From contig JAVGWX010000004.1 of assembly GCA_036924085.1 (NCBI GenBank), positions 76,805,090 through 76,869,089 of the forward strand: DNA of 64,000 nucleotides. The letters are read 5' to 3'. Below, one piece after another: positions 11,883-22,734 of the stretch. The position numbers and the translations under genes were made by a program. The notes under the pieces were generated by a model, which saw nothing but the letters and a program-made list of their open reading frames with translations, searched no databases and had not been told where the DNA came from. The stretch comes from Ariolimax columbianus. Its lineage: Eukaryota; Mollusca; Gastropoda; Stylommatophora; Arionidae. How positions within the stretch are numbered: the stretch's first letter is position 1; every line of letters starts with the position of its first letter.

Positions 11883-12137
11883 CTATCCATGGCCGCTATT
11901 GTTTTTTCCTTTAATTTTCTCTCCCCTTGGCATGTGTTTTTCTAAATTCGTAATTTTCTCCAGAGGTTGATCAATGACCTTTCTGTTCTCCATCTGGTAT
12001 CGTGCTAATGTATTAATCTTGATCGTCAACGTGTCAATATTCTTTGTGTATTCACTCTCTTCAAGAGCTGTAATTCTGTCTTCTCTAATTGTCGATATTT
12101 GGACTACTGGTATAACTGCTACCCTGTGTTGATCCAC
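11883..12137 (-). CDS. Short coiled-coil-like open frame, unrecognised
   Basis: The 84-codon minus frame is rich in heptad-like spacing (ITALEESEYTKNIDTLTIKI, then MENRKVIDQPLEKITNLEKH) and ends in a basic tail. The composition differs from the repeat-derived frames nearby and is not low complexity. Such coiled coils occur in LINE ORF1 and gag-like proteins, so a retroelement remnant is the likeliest explanation, but no zinc knuckle or RRM is visible. No splice or promoter evidence. The frame runs upstream without a strong start context (NISWVDQHRVAV). I do not assign a function. Confidence 0.25.
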   Translation of the reverse strand: MDQHRVAVIPVVQISTIREDRITALEESEYTKNIDTLTIKINTLARYQMENRKVIDQPLEKITNLEKHMPRGEKIKGKNNSGHG

Positions 12138-12364
12138 CCAGCTTATATTCCGCCAATACTTGGGAATTATTAAATTATCACCACACGCTGTTGCTATTTA
12201 AACGCCAAGACACTTATGGCACCTCCTATGTCAGGCATTTTACCAAAGAAAGTAATTTGTCTGTCTTCGTATTCATATGAAAGAAAACATTTTTCTCATA
12301 CCTTTTCGTGTTCTTGCTGACTCTTTGATGACATATCTAAGATCTAAAACGTAACATATCTATG

Positions 12365-13342
12365 TGTTAGGATTAGTGTTATTGACAGCCTAAGTCATGG
12401 TACTAATTATATATGTGTATCAGACTATATCACAAATTATTAACTTACTTCCTTACAACATATCTAATTAAAACACTAACAATTATTTGACATTGACGAA
12501 AACCAATTAATATTTATTTAGTAAACAGCATACACATTATATCAAAAATACATGACATGTAAATCATTTTCTATCGTAACCAACGATAACTAACTCTAAC
12601 TGTAATGACTTTCAATAGTTTCATACAATTAGCACATGTATATCTCTTGCACTAAAATAACCCTGAGTTCTATGAAGTAGCAAATGTTACATTTACAGTC
12701 TATATGCCTTTGCGTTGATACAATTATGTCTAGCTAATTGTTCTCAGTCCTATCTCTCTGTCCTCGTACGCCCGGTGGCCTTATGTCTCACCTCTCAGCT
12801 TCTACAACGTAGGTGCCTTCTGATCCTCTTGCCTCGTCTTAACGTCAGGAAGATGTTTACAGGGATAACATCTGCTGGTTATTCTTCTTCGTCGTCTAGT
12901 CAGGAACTCGGCGACTGCACTGGTTCTCGTGCTTACGACAGACGACAGTGGTTCCGTTACTGTGGTTGTCAGGCCAAGGGTAACACCTGTGTTACGACGT
13001 GTTGTCCAGGACGACAGCTCCATGTTGACACAACACGTCTCCCTCTGACGAGAATGCAGACGAATGCCACACAGAGACTTTGAAGTCGGCGTCACGTGTG
13101 ACAGGTGTCAGCGACGACTCAAACAGAATATCACACACAAACAGATTCTGACACGTGCGTGGTCTCTGGTTCCTTCTCAGTGCTAGTCTGCTTCGGTTAC
13201 TTTTATTTTAATCTCTCTATTCTAATTACTCAATGGCTATGTTATGTGTATCCTTGTATCCTAATCTTCCCATTTCAGTCAATGACTTCTGTTTGTCTTC
13301 AGTTCATTCGCCTAAATAAGTTCATTCGCCTCAACTTTCCTT
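12365..13342 (+). repeat. Dispersed ~1-kb repeat, copy 2 (paralogue of 6224-7439)
   Basis: Shares the ordered blocks listed for copy 1. It lacks the 6429-6594 insertion, having about 60 bp of other sequence instead, so it approximates the empty site. The end segment TTCATTCGCCTAAATAAG is followed by a second TTCATTCGCCTCAACTT, a small tandem duplication. Overlapping open frames on both strands at 12715-13095 are not conserved in copy 1 and are not called. Confidence 0.85.
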
Positions 13343-14100
13343 GAACTACCAGAGATAGGCTAGCTTGTTTTGTTAACCTTCTATGAGACCTATAAGGTCT
13401 TAGGCTTTCTAGTAAGAACCGTAAGAAGGTACGTCATTCTTAAACGAGCATTGTTTAAGAATATGGAACAATGACCTGTTCTATGAACTCATCTCTCGGA
13501 CAGGTTCTCAAGTTATACGTGGGTACCAAGAACGGACAGGGTTCTCAAGTTATACGTGGGTACCAAGAATAGTATTTTCAGAGCTTCCCTGTCGCTGGCT
13601 AGTTGGACCCTTGTAAATCAGTTACAAGTGCAATGAACAAACAATAGGATATTCGAATGTAGGTCTTTAAAAATGCCCGAATGTTTCCGGGGCCCGAAAG
13701 GTGAGCGATCAATATTAGCACTGTAAACCTCTGAAGCATTTTTCGTAGGGTTGTACTTGGAGCTGGCTACGTCTTCCTTTTGACATTTTAAGCTGGAAAA
13801 ACTTCAGGAAATTTATAAATATCAACTAAAAAAAATAAACAACTCGACCGCCCAAGGTTCAAGAAGATCCTATAGCGAATGGGTTAATAATACGATGCAT
13901 AGAAAGCTACAAAGAATGTACATGGCTGACTTGTTTGTTTGTGTACATGAAGTACGCAGAAAACAAAAACAACAATGTAGACATTGCTTGAGTGAATGGC
14001 CTAAGTTTAGAGGAATTTTTGTCCAAATGTTAAAGACATATGCTCTGCATGCACCTTACACGTTTTGATTGATTGATTGATTGTGGTCAAAGATGTAGAA
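13343..14100. other. Spacer with a 10-bp perfect hairpin and a two-unit 37-bp repeat
   Basis: The hairpin is ATTCTTAAAC (13436-13445) and GTTTAAGAAT (13453-13462) with a 7-base loop. At about 13498-13570 a 37-bp unit containing CTCAAGTTATACGTGGGTAC occurs twice. A (GATT)n run lies at 14065-14083. No gene recognised. Confidence 0.6.
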
Positions 14101-14189
14101 AATGGAATGAGCTTACAGTAGCCAGCGGCTCATAGGTAGCTGCTTGCCTCAGGGTTAGCGAACCAGAGATAGCCAAAACCCAGTTCGGT

Positions 14190-14370
14190 CTAAAAAAGGC
14201 GGCCCTGAAAACAGGCTGTACTAGTGCAGTTTGGCCAATGGATCACATGGAGCGGCAAACCAGGTAGGCACAAAAAAGCCAGTTGAAACCGGATGAGCCG
14301 GACCATAAAAACGCAGATATCGCAGCCTTGCTGTAAATTACGATACAATATGCTGATTAGAACGAACGCA
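14190..14370 (+). mobile_element. Degenerate SINE-like fragment
   Basis: The end part, CAGATATCGCAGCC followed by TTGCTGTAAATTACGATAC and GAACGAACGCAGAAGA, resembles the 3' blocks of the elements at 9398 and 53505 (ATATCGCAGCC, CTGTAAACTACGAC, GAACGAACGAAGAAGA). The upstream part is not recognisably shared. Confidence 0.5.
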
Positions 14371-14408
14371 GAAGATCCATTCATTGAATAATTGTTTGAT
14401 TTGATTGA

Positions 14409-14517
14409 AATGTAGGTATATCTAGAGGAATGTGGGTATATCTAGAGAAATGTGGGTTTATCTAGAGGAATGTGGGTATATCTAGAGGAATGTGGGTATA
14501 TCTAGAGGAATGTGGCT
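14409..14517. repeat. 20-bp minisatellite, about 5.5 copies
   Basis: Unit TATATCTAGAGGAATGTGGG with one GAGAAATG and one TTTATC variant; it decays into CTCATCTCGAG. Confidence 0.95.
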
Positions 14518-14559
14518 CATCTCGAGTAATTAAAAAAAACAAAACACAAATAACGAGGT

Positions 14560-15510
14560 ATTGTAAAATGAGGGTCTTCTCTTGTCTTATCAATTTGTGC
14601 CGTGAGGCGTCGTGGGAACCCGTAGTCTTCTGTCCAGGGCCAGACGTGTTGTCGAAGATCTCATCCCATGACCATTTAGAATATCCGCAACATTTCCTAT
14701 CCATCTAGTAATCTGTCACAGGGGCGAAAACTCAATTGCCGTACGTTGTAGACGCACATTGGTAGTTGGCCAGGTTACATTCTCATTAGGTGGCTGAACC
14801 ACTTGATTCTCTCCTCATCAATGCACAGGGTCTTGTGTCCATCGATGTTTCGCACTTCTTCATTGCGCATTCTGTCTCTCCTAATTACCGTTGATGGTTT
14901 TCTGGAGGAATCTCATCTCAAATGTCGTGGTCTTTCTCTCTAGAGTTTGTGTTTGGCACTGCTTTCAGGAAGTTGGCATGGATAAACAGTTGATCAGCAG
15001 TATTTTTGTGGACATGTTTATGTTGGGGTGTTTCAATAATGGGGACAGATGGTATGCAATTGCATTTACTTTTTGGCACCTGATCTCGATTTCTCTATCT
15101 AAACCTCCATCCTCTGTGAAAACACTGTCCAAGTACTTGAACTCCTGCACTTGTTTGGTCTTGATCCCGTTTACCAAAATGTTCAGGTTTCCAGACGATG
15201 TTTTTGTTTTGGATGTGTTAATTTTCAAACTGTATTGTTCACAAACAGAGTTGAGCGCAGTCAGATGTTGCTGCAGATCGTCTTCACTTTCGTATTTTAA
15301 TAAGCACTGATCACCTGTAAACAGGAGTTCATTTAACCGATCAGCCTCTGTCCTTTCTTCCTTTGCATTTCTTGGCAGATGCTCTAATTTGGCCTCCAGC
15401 GTTATTCTGCCCATATATGTGTTGAAGAGTAGTGGCGACAACACACACACACCCTCGTCTCACCCCGGTTATTATCTCCATTGTTTCGGTCAGACCATTT
15501 GTCGTTCTTA
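14560..15510 (-). mobile_element. Non-LTR retrotransposon remnant: RT palm to C-terminus
   Basis: The minus strand from about 15510 reads, with stops, GLTETMEIITGV-type sequence, then GCVLSPLLFNTYMGRI (RT block before the catalytic YADD). A 161-codon frame (14965-15450) carries NELLFTGDQCLLKYES, where YADDQ should be, so the catalytic aspartate pair is lost. It continues LTALNSVCEQYSLKINTSKT, VQEFKYLDSVFTEDGGLDRE and EIRCQKVNAIAYHLSPLLK. Further downstream, frameshifted pieces RRDRMRNEEVRNIDGH, RIKWFSHLMRM and LNGHGMRSS fit the post-RT C-terminus, ending near RRLRVPTTPHGTN. This is a family distinct from the RTE-like elements with the CATGATGATG end. Inactive. Confidence 0.85.
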
Positions 15511-15857
15511 CTAAACTTTGGCATCGTTAGCACAGTGCTTTAGTATTCTCTATAACTGGTCCTGTACACCATATTCGTCTAGGATGACCAATACGTTAGT
15601 ATCAGTGTCTGTAACAAAATATTGTAAGTATCGGACTCTCACAAGACACTCATTGTATGGCATCATTTGGACGGTTAATGTCGTCTCGCTCTGTGCTCGT
15701 GCAGACCAACGCAGATGATATTTTTCCCTATCTCTTCTTTTTTCTCTGTTTATTTCTTTATCTCTTCTTACCTCTCTGTTTATTCCTCTACTTCTTCGTA
15801 CAGACAGACGATCCCTGACGTCAGGATCAGATGGAACGTATTAACGAAGCTGACACT

Positions 15858-17093
15858 TCACTCCAGGATCAGAGACAAAACACTGATCAAGCCCCCACTC
15901 CACGCTAGGATCAGAGACAAAACACTGATCAAGCCCCCTCTCCACGCCAGGATCAGAGACAAAACACTGATCAAGCCCCCACTCCACGCCAGGATCAGAG
16001 ACAAAACACTGATCAAGCCCCCACTCCACGCCAGGATCAGAGACAAAACACTGATCAAGCCCCCACTCCACGCCAGGATCAGAGATAAATCACTGACCAA
16101 GCCCCTACTTCACGTCAGGACAAAGACAAAACACTAAAACTAAGCCCCCATTTCACGTCAGGACAAAGACAAAACACTCAAACGAAGCCCCCACTTCACG
16201 TCAGGACAAAGACAAAACACTCAAACGAAGCCCCCACTTCACGTCAGGACAAAGACAAAACACTCAAACGAAGCCACCACTTCACGTCAGGACAAAGACA
16301 AAACACTAAAACGAAGCCCCTACTTCACGTCAGGATCAGAGACAAAACACTCACCAAGCCCCCACTCCACGCCAGGATCAGAGACAAAACACTAAAACGA
16401 AGCCCCTACTTCACGCCAGGATCAGAGACAAAACACTCACCAAGCCCCCACTCCACGCCAGGATCAGAGACAAAACACTCAAACAAACCCCCTACTTCAC
16501 GCCAGGATCAGAGACAAAACACTCACCAAGCCCCCACTCCACGCCAGGAACAGAGATAAAACACTCAAACGAAACCCCCACTTCACGCCAGGATCAGAGA
16601 CAAAACACTGATCAAGCCCCTACTTAACGCCAGGATCAGAGACAAAACACTCACCAAGCCCCCACTCCACGCCAGGAAAAAAGACAAAACACTAAAACGA
16701 AGCCCCTACTTCACGTCAGGATCAGAGACAAAACACTCACCAAGCCCCCACTCCACGCCATGATCAGAGACAAAACACTAAAACGAAGCCCCTACTTCAC
16801 GCCAGGATCAGAGACAAAACACTCATTAAGCCCCCACTTCACGCCAGGATCAGAGACAAAACACTGATCAAGCCCCTACTTCACGCCAGGGTCAGAGACA
16901 AAACATTCACCAAGCCCCCACTCCACGCCAGGATCAGAGACAAAACACTCAAACGAAGCCCCCACTTCACGCCAGGATCAGAGACAAAACACTGATCAAG
17001 CCCCTACTTAACGCCAGGATCAGAGACAAAACACTCAAACGAAGCCCCCACTTCACGCCAGGATCAGAGACAAAACACTGACCAAGCCCCCAC
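15858..17093. repeat. 42-bp minisatellite, about 29 copies
   Basis: Core AGGATCAGAGACAAAACACT followed by GATCAAGCCCC or CAAACGAAGCCCC or CACCAAGCCCC, then ACTCCACGCC or ACTTCACGTC. Variant units are interspersed, pointing to repeated segmental copying. Since 42 is a multiple of three, a plus frame (IRDKTLIKPPLHAR repeated) and minus frames (LDQCFVSDPGVEWG repeated) stay open. There is no start context or conservation evidence for a protein, so none is called. Confidence 0.97.
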
Positions 17094-17279
17094 CTGGTGT
17101 CTACAGTTGAAAACGGACTCTGTTATAGCAGATTCGCCAAGGAGGTGGAAATCTGCCCTGTGATTTCCGAATTGGTGAATTCGCTATGAGACGTAGTATT
17201 ACACTACAGCCGATAGGGACTGCTGGTCTGCCACGTTAGTACTTGCAACTTCTGAAACAAAAAGAAGCTCTCGCGTACA

Positions 17280-17605
17280 TGTACACTTTATTTCTCTAGT
17301 ACACTTTTTCTCTTTCGTGCACTTTCTCTCTTTCGTACACTTTCTTTTTCGTACACTTTTTCTCTCTCGTACCCTTTCTCTGTCTCCTTCACTTTCTCTC
17401 GTACACTTTCTTTCTTTCTCTCGTACACTTTTTCTCTCTCCTACACTTTTTCTCTCTCGTACACTTTCTCTGTCTCCTTCACTTTCTCTCTCTCTCTCTC
17501 TCGTACACTTTCTCTATCTCTCGTACACTTTCTCTCGTACACTTTCTCTCTCTTGTACACTTTCTCTCTCCCATGCACTTTTTCTCTAGCATACATTTTT
17601 TCTCT
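17280..17605. repeat. CT-rich low-complexity tract with CGTACACTTT motif
   Basis: Irregular units of CTCTCTCGTACACTTT. The single extra A in copy B at about 41254, just upstream, makes a longer spurious frame there than here. Confidence 0.93.
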
Positions 17606-18043
17606 CACAGGCTCTGTGCTCCGTCCTTCTTCCTCCTTTAATGTATATACATATTTAATATATCTAACACATATGTCTCTCTCTTTCTGTCCTCTTCTCA
17701 CACACTTCCTCTCATCATTCTGCCGCTCCATTCCTCTCTACACCGATCCTCTATCTTTTCCCATCGACAATTCCTCTCTCTCTTCTCTAATTATTGCCTT
17801 TCTTTTCTCCTTTTTATTTTTGTTTTCTCTCATTCTACCGACATCCATTTGCATGACAAACCCATTGGAAGAGCGATCTAGCGAGAAATATCGGTTGTTG
17901 GAGATTGTGGATTATCGCGCAGGCATAATAAAAGCGATCCCTGTTTACAAATAGAGAGCTGGTTGGAATTGTTAATCTGCTCGCTCTGAGCTCGAGGGCC
18001 CCCTCCAAGAATTGAGAATCGACAGATGCTTATCATATTATTA
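17606..18043. other. Pyrimidine-rich spacer
   Basis: CT-rich sequence to about 17840, then unique sequence. T at 17844 is C at 41879 in copy B. No gene recognised. Confidence 0.5.
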
Positions 18044-19392
18044 TTAAGTAAGTGACTACAGATTATTAAGTAAGTGACTACATATTATTAAGTAAGTGAC
18101 TACAGATTATTAAGTAAGTGACTACATATTATTAAGTAAGTGACTACAGATTATTAAGTAAGTGACTACAGATTATTAAGTAAGTGACTACAGATTATTA
18201 AGTAAGTTACTACAGACTATTAAGTAAGTGACTGCAGATTATTGTGACTGCAGATTATTAAGTGACTACAAATTATTAAGTAAGTGACTACAGATTATTA
18301 AATAAGTGACTAAAGATTATTAAGTAAGTGACTACAGATTATTAAGTAAGTGACTACAGATTATTAAGTAAGTGACTACAGATTATTAAGTAAGTGACTA
18401 CAGAATATTAAGTAAGTGATTACAGATTATTAAGTAAGTGACTACAGATTATTAAGTAAGTGACTACAGATTATTAAGTAAGTGGCTACAGATTATTATG
18501 TAAGTGACTACAGATTATAAGTAAGTGACTACAGATTATTAAGTAAGTAACTACAGATTTTTAAGTAAGTACAGATTATTAAGTAAGTGACTACAGATTA
18601 TTAAGTAAGTGACTACAGACTATTATGTAAGTGACTACAGATTATTAAGTAAGTGACTGCAGATTATTAAGTAAGTGACTACAGATTATTAAGTAAGTGA
18701 ATGCAGATTATTAAGTAAGTGACTACAGATTATTAAGTAAGTGACTGCAGATTATTAAGTAAGTGACTGTAGATTATTAAGTAAGTGCCTGCAGATTATT
18801 AAGTAAGTTACTATAGATTATTAAGTAAGTGACTGCAGATTATTAAGTAAGTGACTTCAGATTATTAAGTAAGTGACTATAGATTATTAAGTCAGTGACT
18901 ACAGATTATTAAGTAAGTGACTACAGATTATTAAGTAATTAACTACAGATTATTAAGTGATTACAGATTATTAAGTAAGTGACTGCAGATTATTAAGTAA
19001 GTGACTACAGATTACTAAGTAAGTGACTACAGATTATTAAGTAAGTGACTACAGATTATTAAGTAAGTGACTATAGATTATTAAGTGACTACAGATTATT
19101 AAGTAAGTAACTACAGATTATAAAGTAAGTAACTACAGATTTTTAAGTAAGTAACTACAGATTATTAAGTACGTAACTACAGATTATTATGTAAGTGACT
19201 ACAGATTATTAAGTAAGTGACTACAGATTATTAAGTAAGTAACTACATAGTATTATGTAAGTGACTACATATTATTAAGTAAGTGACTACAGATTATTAA
19301 GTAAGTGACTACAGATTATCAAGTAAGTAACTACAGATTATTAAGTAAGTAACTACATATCATTAAGTAAGTGACTACAGTTATTGTCATGT
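18044..19392. repeat. 22-bp minisatellite, about 61 copies
   Basis: Unit core TTAAGTAAGTGACTACAG. Variants include GACTGCAG, GACTATAG, TAACTACAG and several shortened units (for example near 18240 and 18958). Most units contain GTAAGT and CTACAG. No long open frame. Confidence 0.97.
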
Positions 19393-19399
19393 TGCTGTT

Positions 19400-19940
19400 G
19401 TTGTTGTGAATGCCACTCGTTAATTCAATTATTGGGGCCCGTAGATGCTGCACAGTGAATGAGCTGACAGCAGTTCAAAGACTGTTAGCTCGCAGCTTGC
19501 ATCAGGGTCCGCTTTTTAGTAACGGCTTTCACATTGCTAAGGTTACAGTTACAGTGTGTAGTCTGCCGGGGTCTTTGTGTATGGCAAGGTCAAGAATAGC
19601 ACCACTGCCTCACAGTTAGCATATCCAAAGAGGCGACTAACTGTGACGTGGCATAAGACCGGCCATGGTTACGTGGTTTGTTTAGAGCAGCATAGATGGC
19701 GCCTAATATTATACTGGTCTGCCTCATTCTAGTGTTTTAGTCTATTAAGATCAATTTGTACATCGATTAACCACCCTCCGTAAGAGATTGTCCCAACAAA
19801 GTGGAGTATTAAGTTGCTCGAGCCTAGCCCGCTAAGCAGGAAATCATTCTCCCGGCTACATCCAGCTAATACCAGAGCTGGGACCTGCACATGGGCATCT
19901 GCCTCTGTAGAAGTACAGGTCGACTAAGAATAAATTTAGT
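19400..19940 (+). repeat. Dispersed repeat family, plus-strand copy
   Basis: Shares, in reversed order and strand, blocks with 50330-50715: GTAGAAGTACAGGTCGACTA, CATGGGCATCTGCC/CGGGCATCTGCC, GCTCGAGCC, CCACCCTCC and the CCATGG-containing segment. It begins after (TTG)n at 19388-19405. A further partial relative (AGGCGCCATCTATGC, minus) is at 54990-55095. No coding region recognised; class unknown. Confidence 0.65.
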
Positions 19941-19949
19941 AATGTTTGC

Positions 19950-21130
19950 TTATGTTTCTGAGGCCCATTGCGTCAGTCGGCCACATCCATGACCCACAGC
20001 TGTGGCGCGGTTCCAGGCCACGTCCAGGGCGGAGGAGGAGGTTCCTACTTGCTGGAGCCATACTGTTCGGGGACGGCCTCTTCTGCGCCTCCAGCCGGTT
20101 GGAAGAAGACTTTTGGGGCTGAGGAAAGACATGTGCAGTATCTTGTGGGCAGGGGTTTTCTGGTCCAGTCGTTCAACATGACCAAACAAAGAAACTCGGC
20201 ACCGATTAACTGTTTTTTAGATTGGATGGAGGCCTGTTTTAGCAGAAACCTTCACGTTGCGGATGTAGTCATGCCATCGGATGCCCAGGATACGCCGCTG
20301 GTTGCGCGTGTGAAAGACTTCCAGTCTCGACATGCCATGTTTCAGCAATGACCAGGTTTCGGAGCCGTAAAGCAGGACTGGGACCACGCAGGACTGGGAC
20401 CACGCAGGACTGGGACCACGCAGGACTGGGACCACGCAGGACTGGAACCACGCAGGACTGGGACCACGCAGGACTGGGACCACGCAGGACTGGGACCACG
20501 CAGGACTGGAACCACGCAGGACTGGGACCACGCAGGACTGGGACCACGCAGGACTGGAACCACGCAGGACTGGGACCAAGCAGGACTGGGACCACGCAGG
20601 ACTGGGACCACGCAGGACTGGTAGATGCGGATTTTTGTCCCGAGAGAGATCTTGCCATTACTCCACACACGGCGGAGGTCGTTCATAGCGGTCGCAGCTA
20701 GTCCGATCCGTCTTGACGTATGGGAACGCTGCGCCCATCGGAACATATCATGCTGCCGAGATAGGTAAATTCGTTTGTGCCCTCCGCAATGTGATCTTGA
20801 GTTGCAGTACCCTGGGTTGCTGTGTCGGAAATGAAGATCTGAACTCTGGTCTTGGCCCAGGATATAGACTGGCCTAGGGAGGGCGTTTTAATAAAATTTC
20901 GTGTGCTTTCGAGTGCTGCAGCTCAGAGTTGTCTGTGCCGAACATGACAATTTCGTCAGCGTAAACAAGATCAGTAAAGATTGACTGATCAGTAGCTATA
21001 CCCTCCTGATGCACGCTAAGGCGGTCAAGAAGCCAGTCGGCTGCCCGGTGGAATAAGTCGGGGGGAAGAGCACATCCCTGTCTGACACCGGAAGTCGTGG
21101 GGAATCTGGTCGACTAAGACTAAGACAGCG
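19950..21130 (-). mobile_element. Non-LTR retrotransposon remnant with an internal 16-bp array
   Basis: The minus strand from about 21115 reads TSGVRQGCALPPDLFHRAAD (RT block), then LVYADEIVMFGTDNSELQ, where YADD has become YADE. Then come FRWAQRSHTSRRIGLAATAM, NDLRRVWSNGKISLGTKI and RIYQSCVVPVL. At that point a 16-bp repeat interrupts the reading frame. It resumes LLYGSETWSLLKHGMSRLEV, FHTRNQRRILGIRWHDYIRN, MFGHVERLDQKTPAHKILHM and GWRRRRGRPRTVWLQQV. This is the full post-RT order of a jockey-like C-terminus. Its 5' truncation is followed closely by the 29-bp array at 21170. Inactive. Confidence 0.87.
20371..20620. repeat. 16-bp minisatellite grown within LINE coding sequence, about 15.6 copies
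   Basis: Unit AGGACTGGGACCACGC, with GGAACCACGC variants and one CAAGC. On the minus strand the parent sequence is the codons for SCVVPVL in the LINE. All frames remain open through the array because the unit has no stop in any frame. Peptides such as VVPVLRGPSPAW are repeat translations. Confidence 0.96.
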
Positions 21131-21169
21131 TGAACAGTTAGAACGCATTCAGAATAAAGGAATGGCTTT

Positions 21170-21344
21170 CTGCTCCTTGAGTGCACGAGAATACCTGTAT
21201 GCTCCGTGAGTGCACCAGAATACCTGTATGCTCCGTGAGTGCACCAGAATACCTGTAGGCCCCTTGAGTGCACCATAATAGCTGTATGCTCCTTGAGTGC
21301 ACCAGAATACCTGTATGCTCCTTGAGTGCACCAGAATACCTGTA
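21170..21344. repeat. 29-bp minisatellite, 6 copies
   Basis: Core GAGTGCACCAGAATACCTG with TGTATGCTCC ahead of it; variants ACGAGAA, CATAATAGC and TAGGCCCC. Lies just beyond the 5' truncation of the adjacent minus-strand LINE. Confidence 0.95.
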
Positions 21345-21586
21345 CGGTGAAGATCAGAGTTACGATTGCACTTCTTTCTTGGTCTAGATATGTATTGGCT
21401 GAGCATAACGTTTACATGCGAGTAGCTGCAGACAGTAGGCACCCACAGCACATGAACACTACACATATCAAGGGTGAAGGGGAGGAAGGCTAACGTCTGG
21501 CAACATATACTGATCAGTCGTGTTAGTCAGGCCCTCCTTGAAACAGGCATGCTGCAGGCGTCTGCGGCAACTAAAGAGCTGATGCA

Positions 21587-21790
21587 GTGGCGGGACGAGC
21601 TGTGGTGAACGACACGGTGTTGACGAGAAACAGGGTTGAGTTGATAAGGGCAGTCATGGACAGTTTACAGAATGATGAAGAGACAGAGGGTTGTAAAAAT
21701 GCATATGTGCAGAGGATGATAGATTCGGGAGTGACTAGGGGAGAAGGGATAAAGTGTGTTCTGTCTGGAAAGATCCGAAGAACACGAAAT
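21587..21790 (+). CDS. Unrecognised open-frame segment upstream of an RTE-like LINE fragment
   Basis: The non-repetitive plus frame carries RVELIRAVMDSLQNDEETEG and MIDSGVTRGEGIKCVLSGKI, then a basic stretch RRTRNQH. It runs on into junk to a stop near 21904. Composition is protein-like and it precedes a plus-strand LINE remnant at 21910, so it may be part of that element's upstream region. No domain recognised; start codon choice is arbitrary. Confidence 0.3.
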
Positions 21791-21909
21791 CAACACCTGA
21801 CTGGGACTCTGAGTATATATATATGCTTAGCTAGCTGTTTGGACGGAGAACGGAGCATTTATGGGAATGTCCCGTGTTTGATGATGTTGGTTCCTAGAAT
21901 CTAGAATCA

Positions 21910-22450
21910 AGATGGGGACTGCGCAAGGGAAATTAGAAGATCATTGTCCATAGCGATGCAGAAACTGAACGGTATGCAAAATGTGTGGCACAATACTAAA
22001 AGAGAATTACAATTCAAGATCCTCAGAACATGTGTGTTCCCGGTGGCAATGTATGAATGTGAGACATGGACCAGCACATCAATATTACGAAAGAAGATTC
22101 GAGCTTTTGAGTCAGAATGCTACAGGAGAATCATCAAAATACCTTGGGTAAAGAAAATGACAAGTAAATTCATTCTGCAAGATCGAGTGTCGAAGAGCTC
22201 GGAAACTGAGGTTTTCCGGCCGCATCAAGCCCCATGACGGACTGGGAGAATCAATTTCAGAGAGCATTGTTCCCAGGAAGATGAGGCAGAGGCCGACCGA
22301 AAAAAACGTAGATGGACACATCAAGGACACCCTAAACACGAGCATGGAGAGGCGAGTACTGACTGACTGCTGATATATATTCCTATCGATTGGTTATGAG
22401 GAGAGCGACTTTCTGTCAAGGACAGACTACATGATGATGGTTATATATAT
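21910..22450 (+). mobile_element. RTE-like non-LTR retrotransposon 3' fragment
   Basis: From about 21912 the plus strand encodes DGDCAREIRRSLSIAMQKLN, FKILRTCVFPVAMYECETWT, KIRAFESECYRRIIKIPWVK, then with frameshifts FFGRIKPHDGLGESISESIV, PRKMRQRPTEKNVDGHIKDT and LNTSMERR. It ends with DFLSRTD and a CATGATGATGG tail at 22430-22440, followed by a (TA)n/(TG)n run. The block order matches the element at 3843-4557, but the sequence is diverged. The RT core is absent. Confidence 0.83.
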
Positions 22451-22520
22451 ATAAATTGTGTATTCATTTGTGTGTGCGTGCGTGTGTGTATGTGTGTTTA
22501 TATAAATATATATATGGGTC
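22440..22520. repeat. Mixed (TA)n/(TG)n microsatellite
   Basis: TATATATATA, then TGTGTGTGCGTGCGTGTGTG, then TATATATATG; it directly follows the LINE 3' end. Confidence 0.85.
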
Positions 22521-22734
22521 AACATCGCGTTTTGCCATGAGTGTTTCATAAGCCACTGTTTCCATTATAAGCCCTCAATTTGCCACCAGCTCAACCAACA
22601 AAATGAGCCCTCATCAGACTGTTATTATGATCACTTCAACAACTAGATATGCTGGTTTTATCATCAACTTGGCCAGACATTTCCTCTTGCGTTTCTCTCC
22701 TGGATTAATTGCCAGCTCAAATAAAACCTGCTCT

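Noticed and set aside
14965..15450. Intact reverse transcriptase gene
   Set aside because: The catalytic YADD is replaced by TGD and both sides are frameshifted or stopped, so it is a dead LINE fragment.
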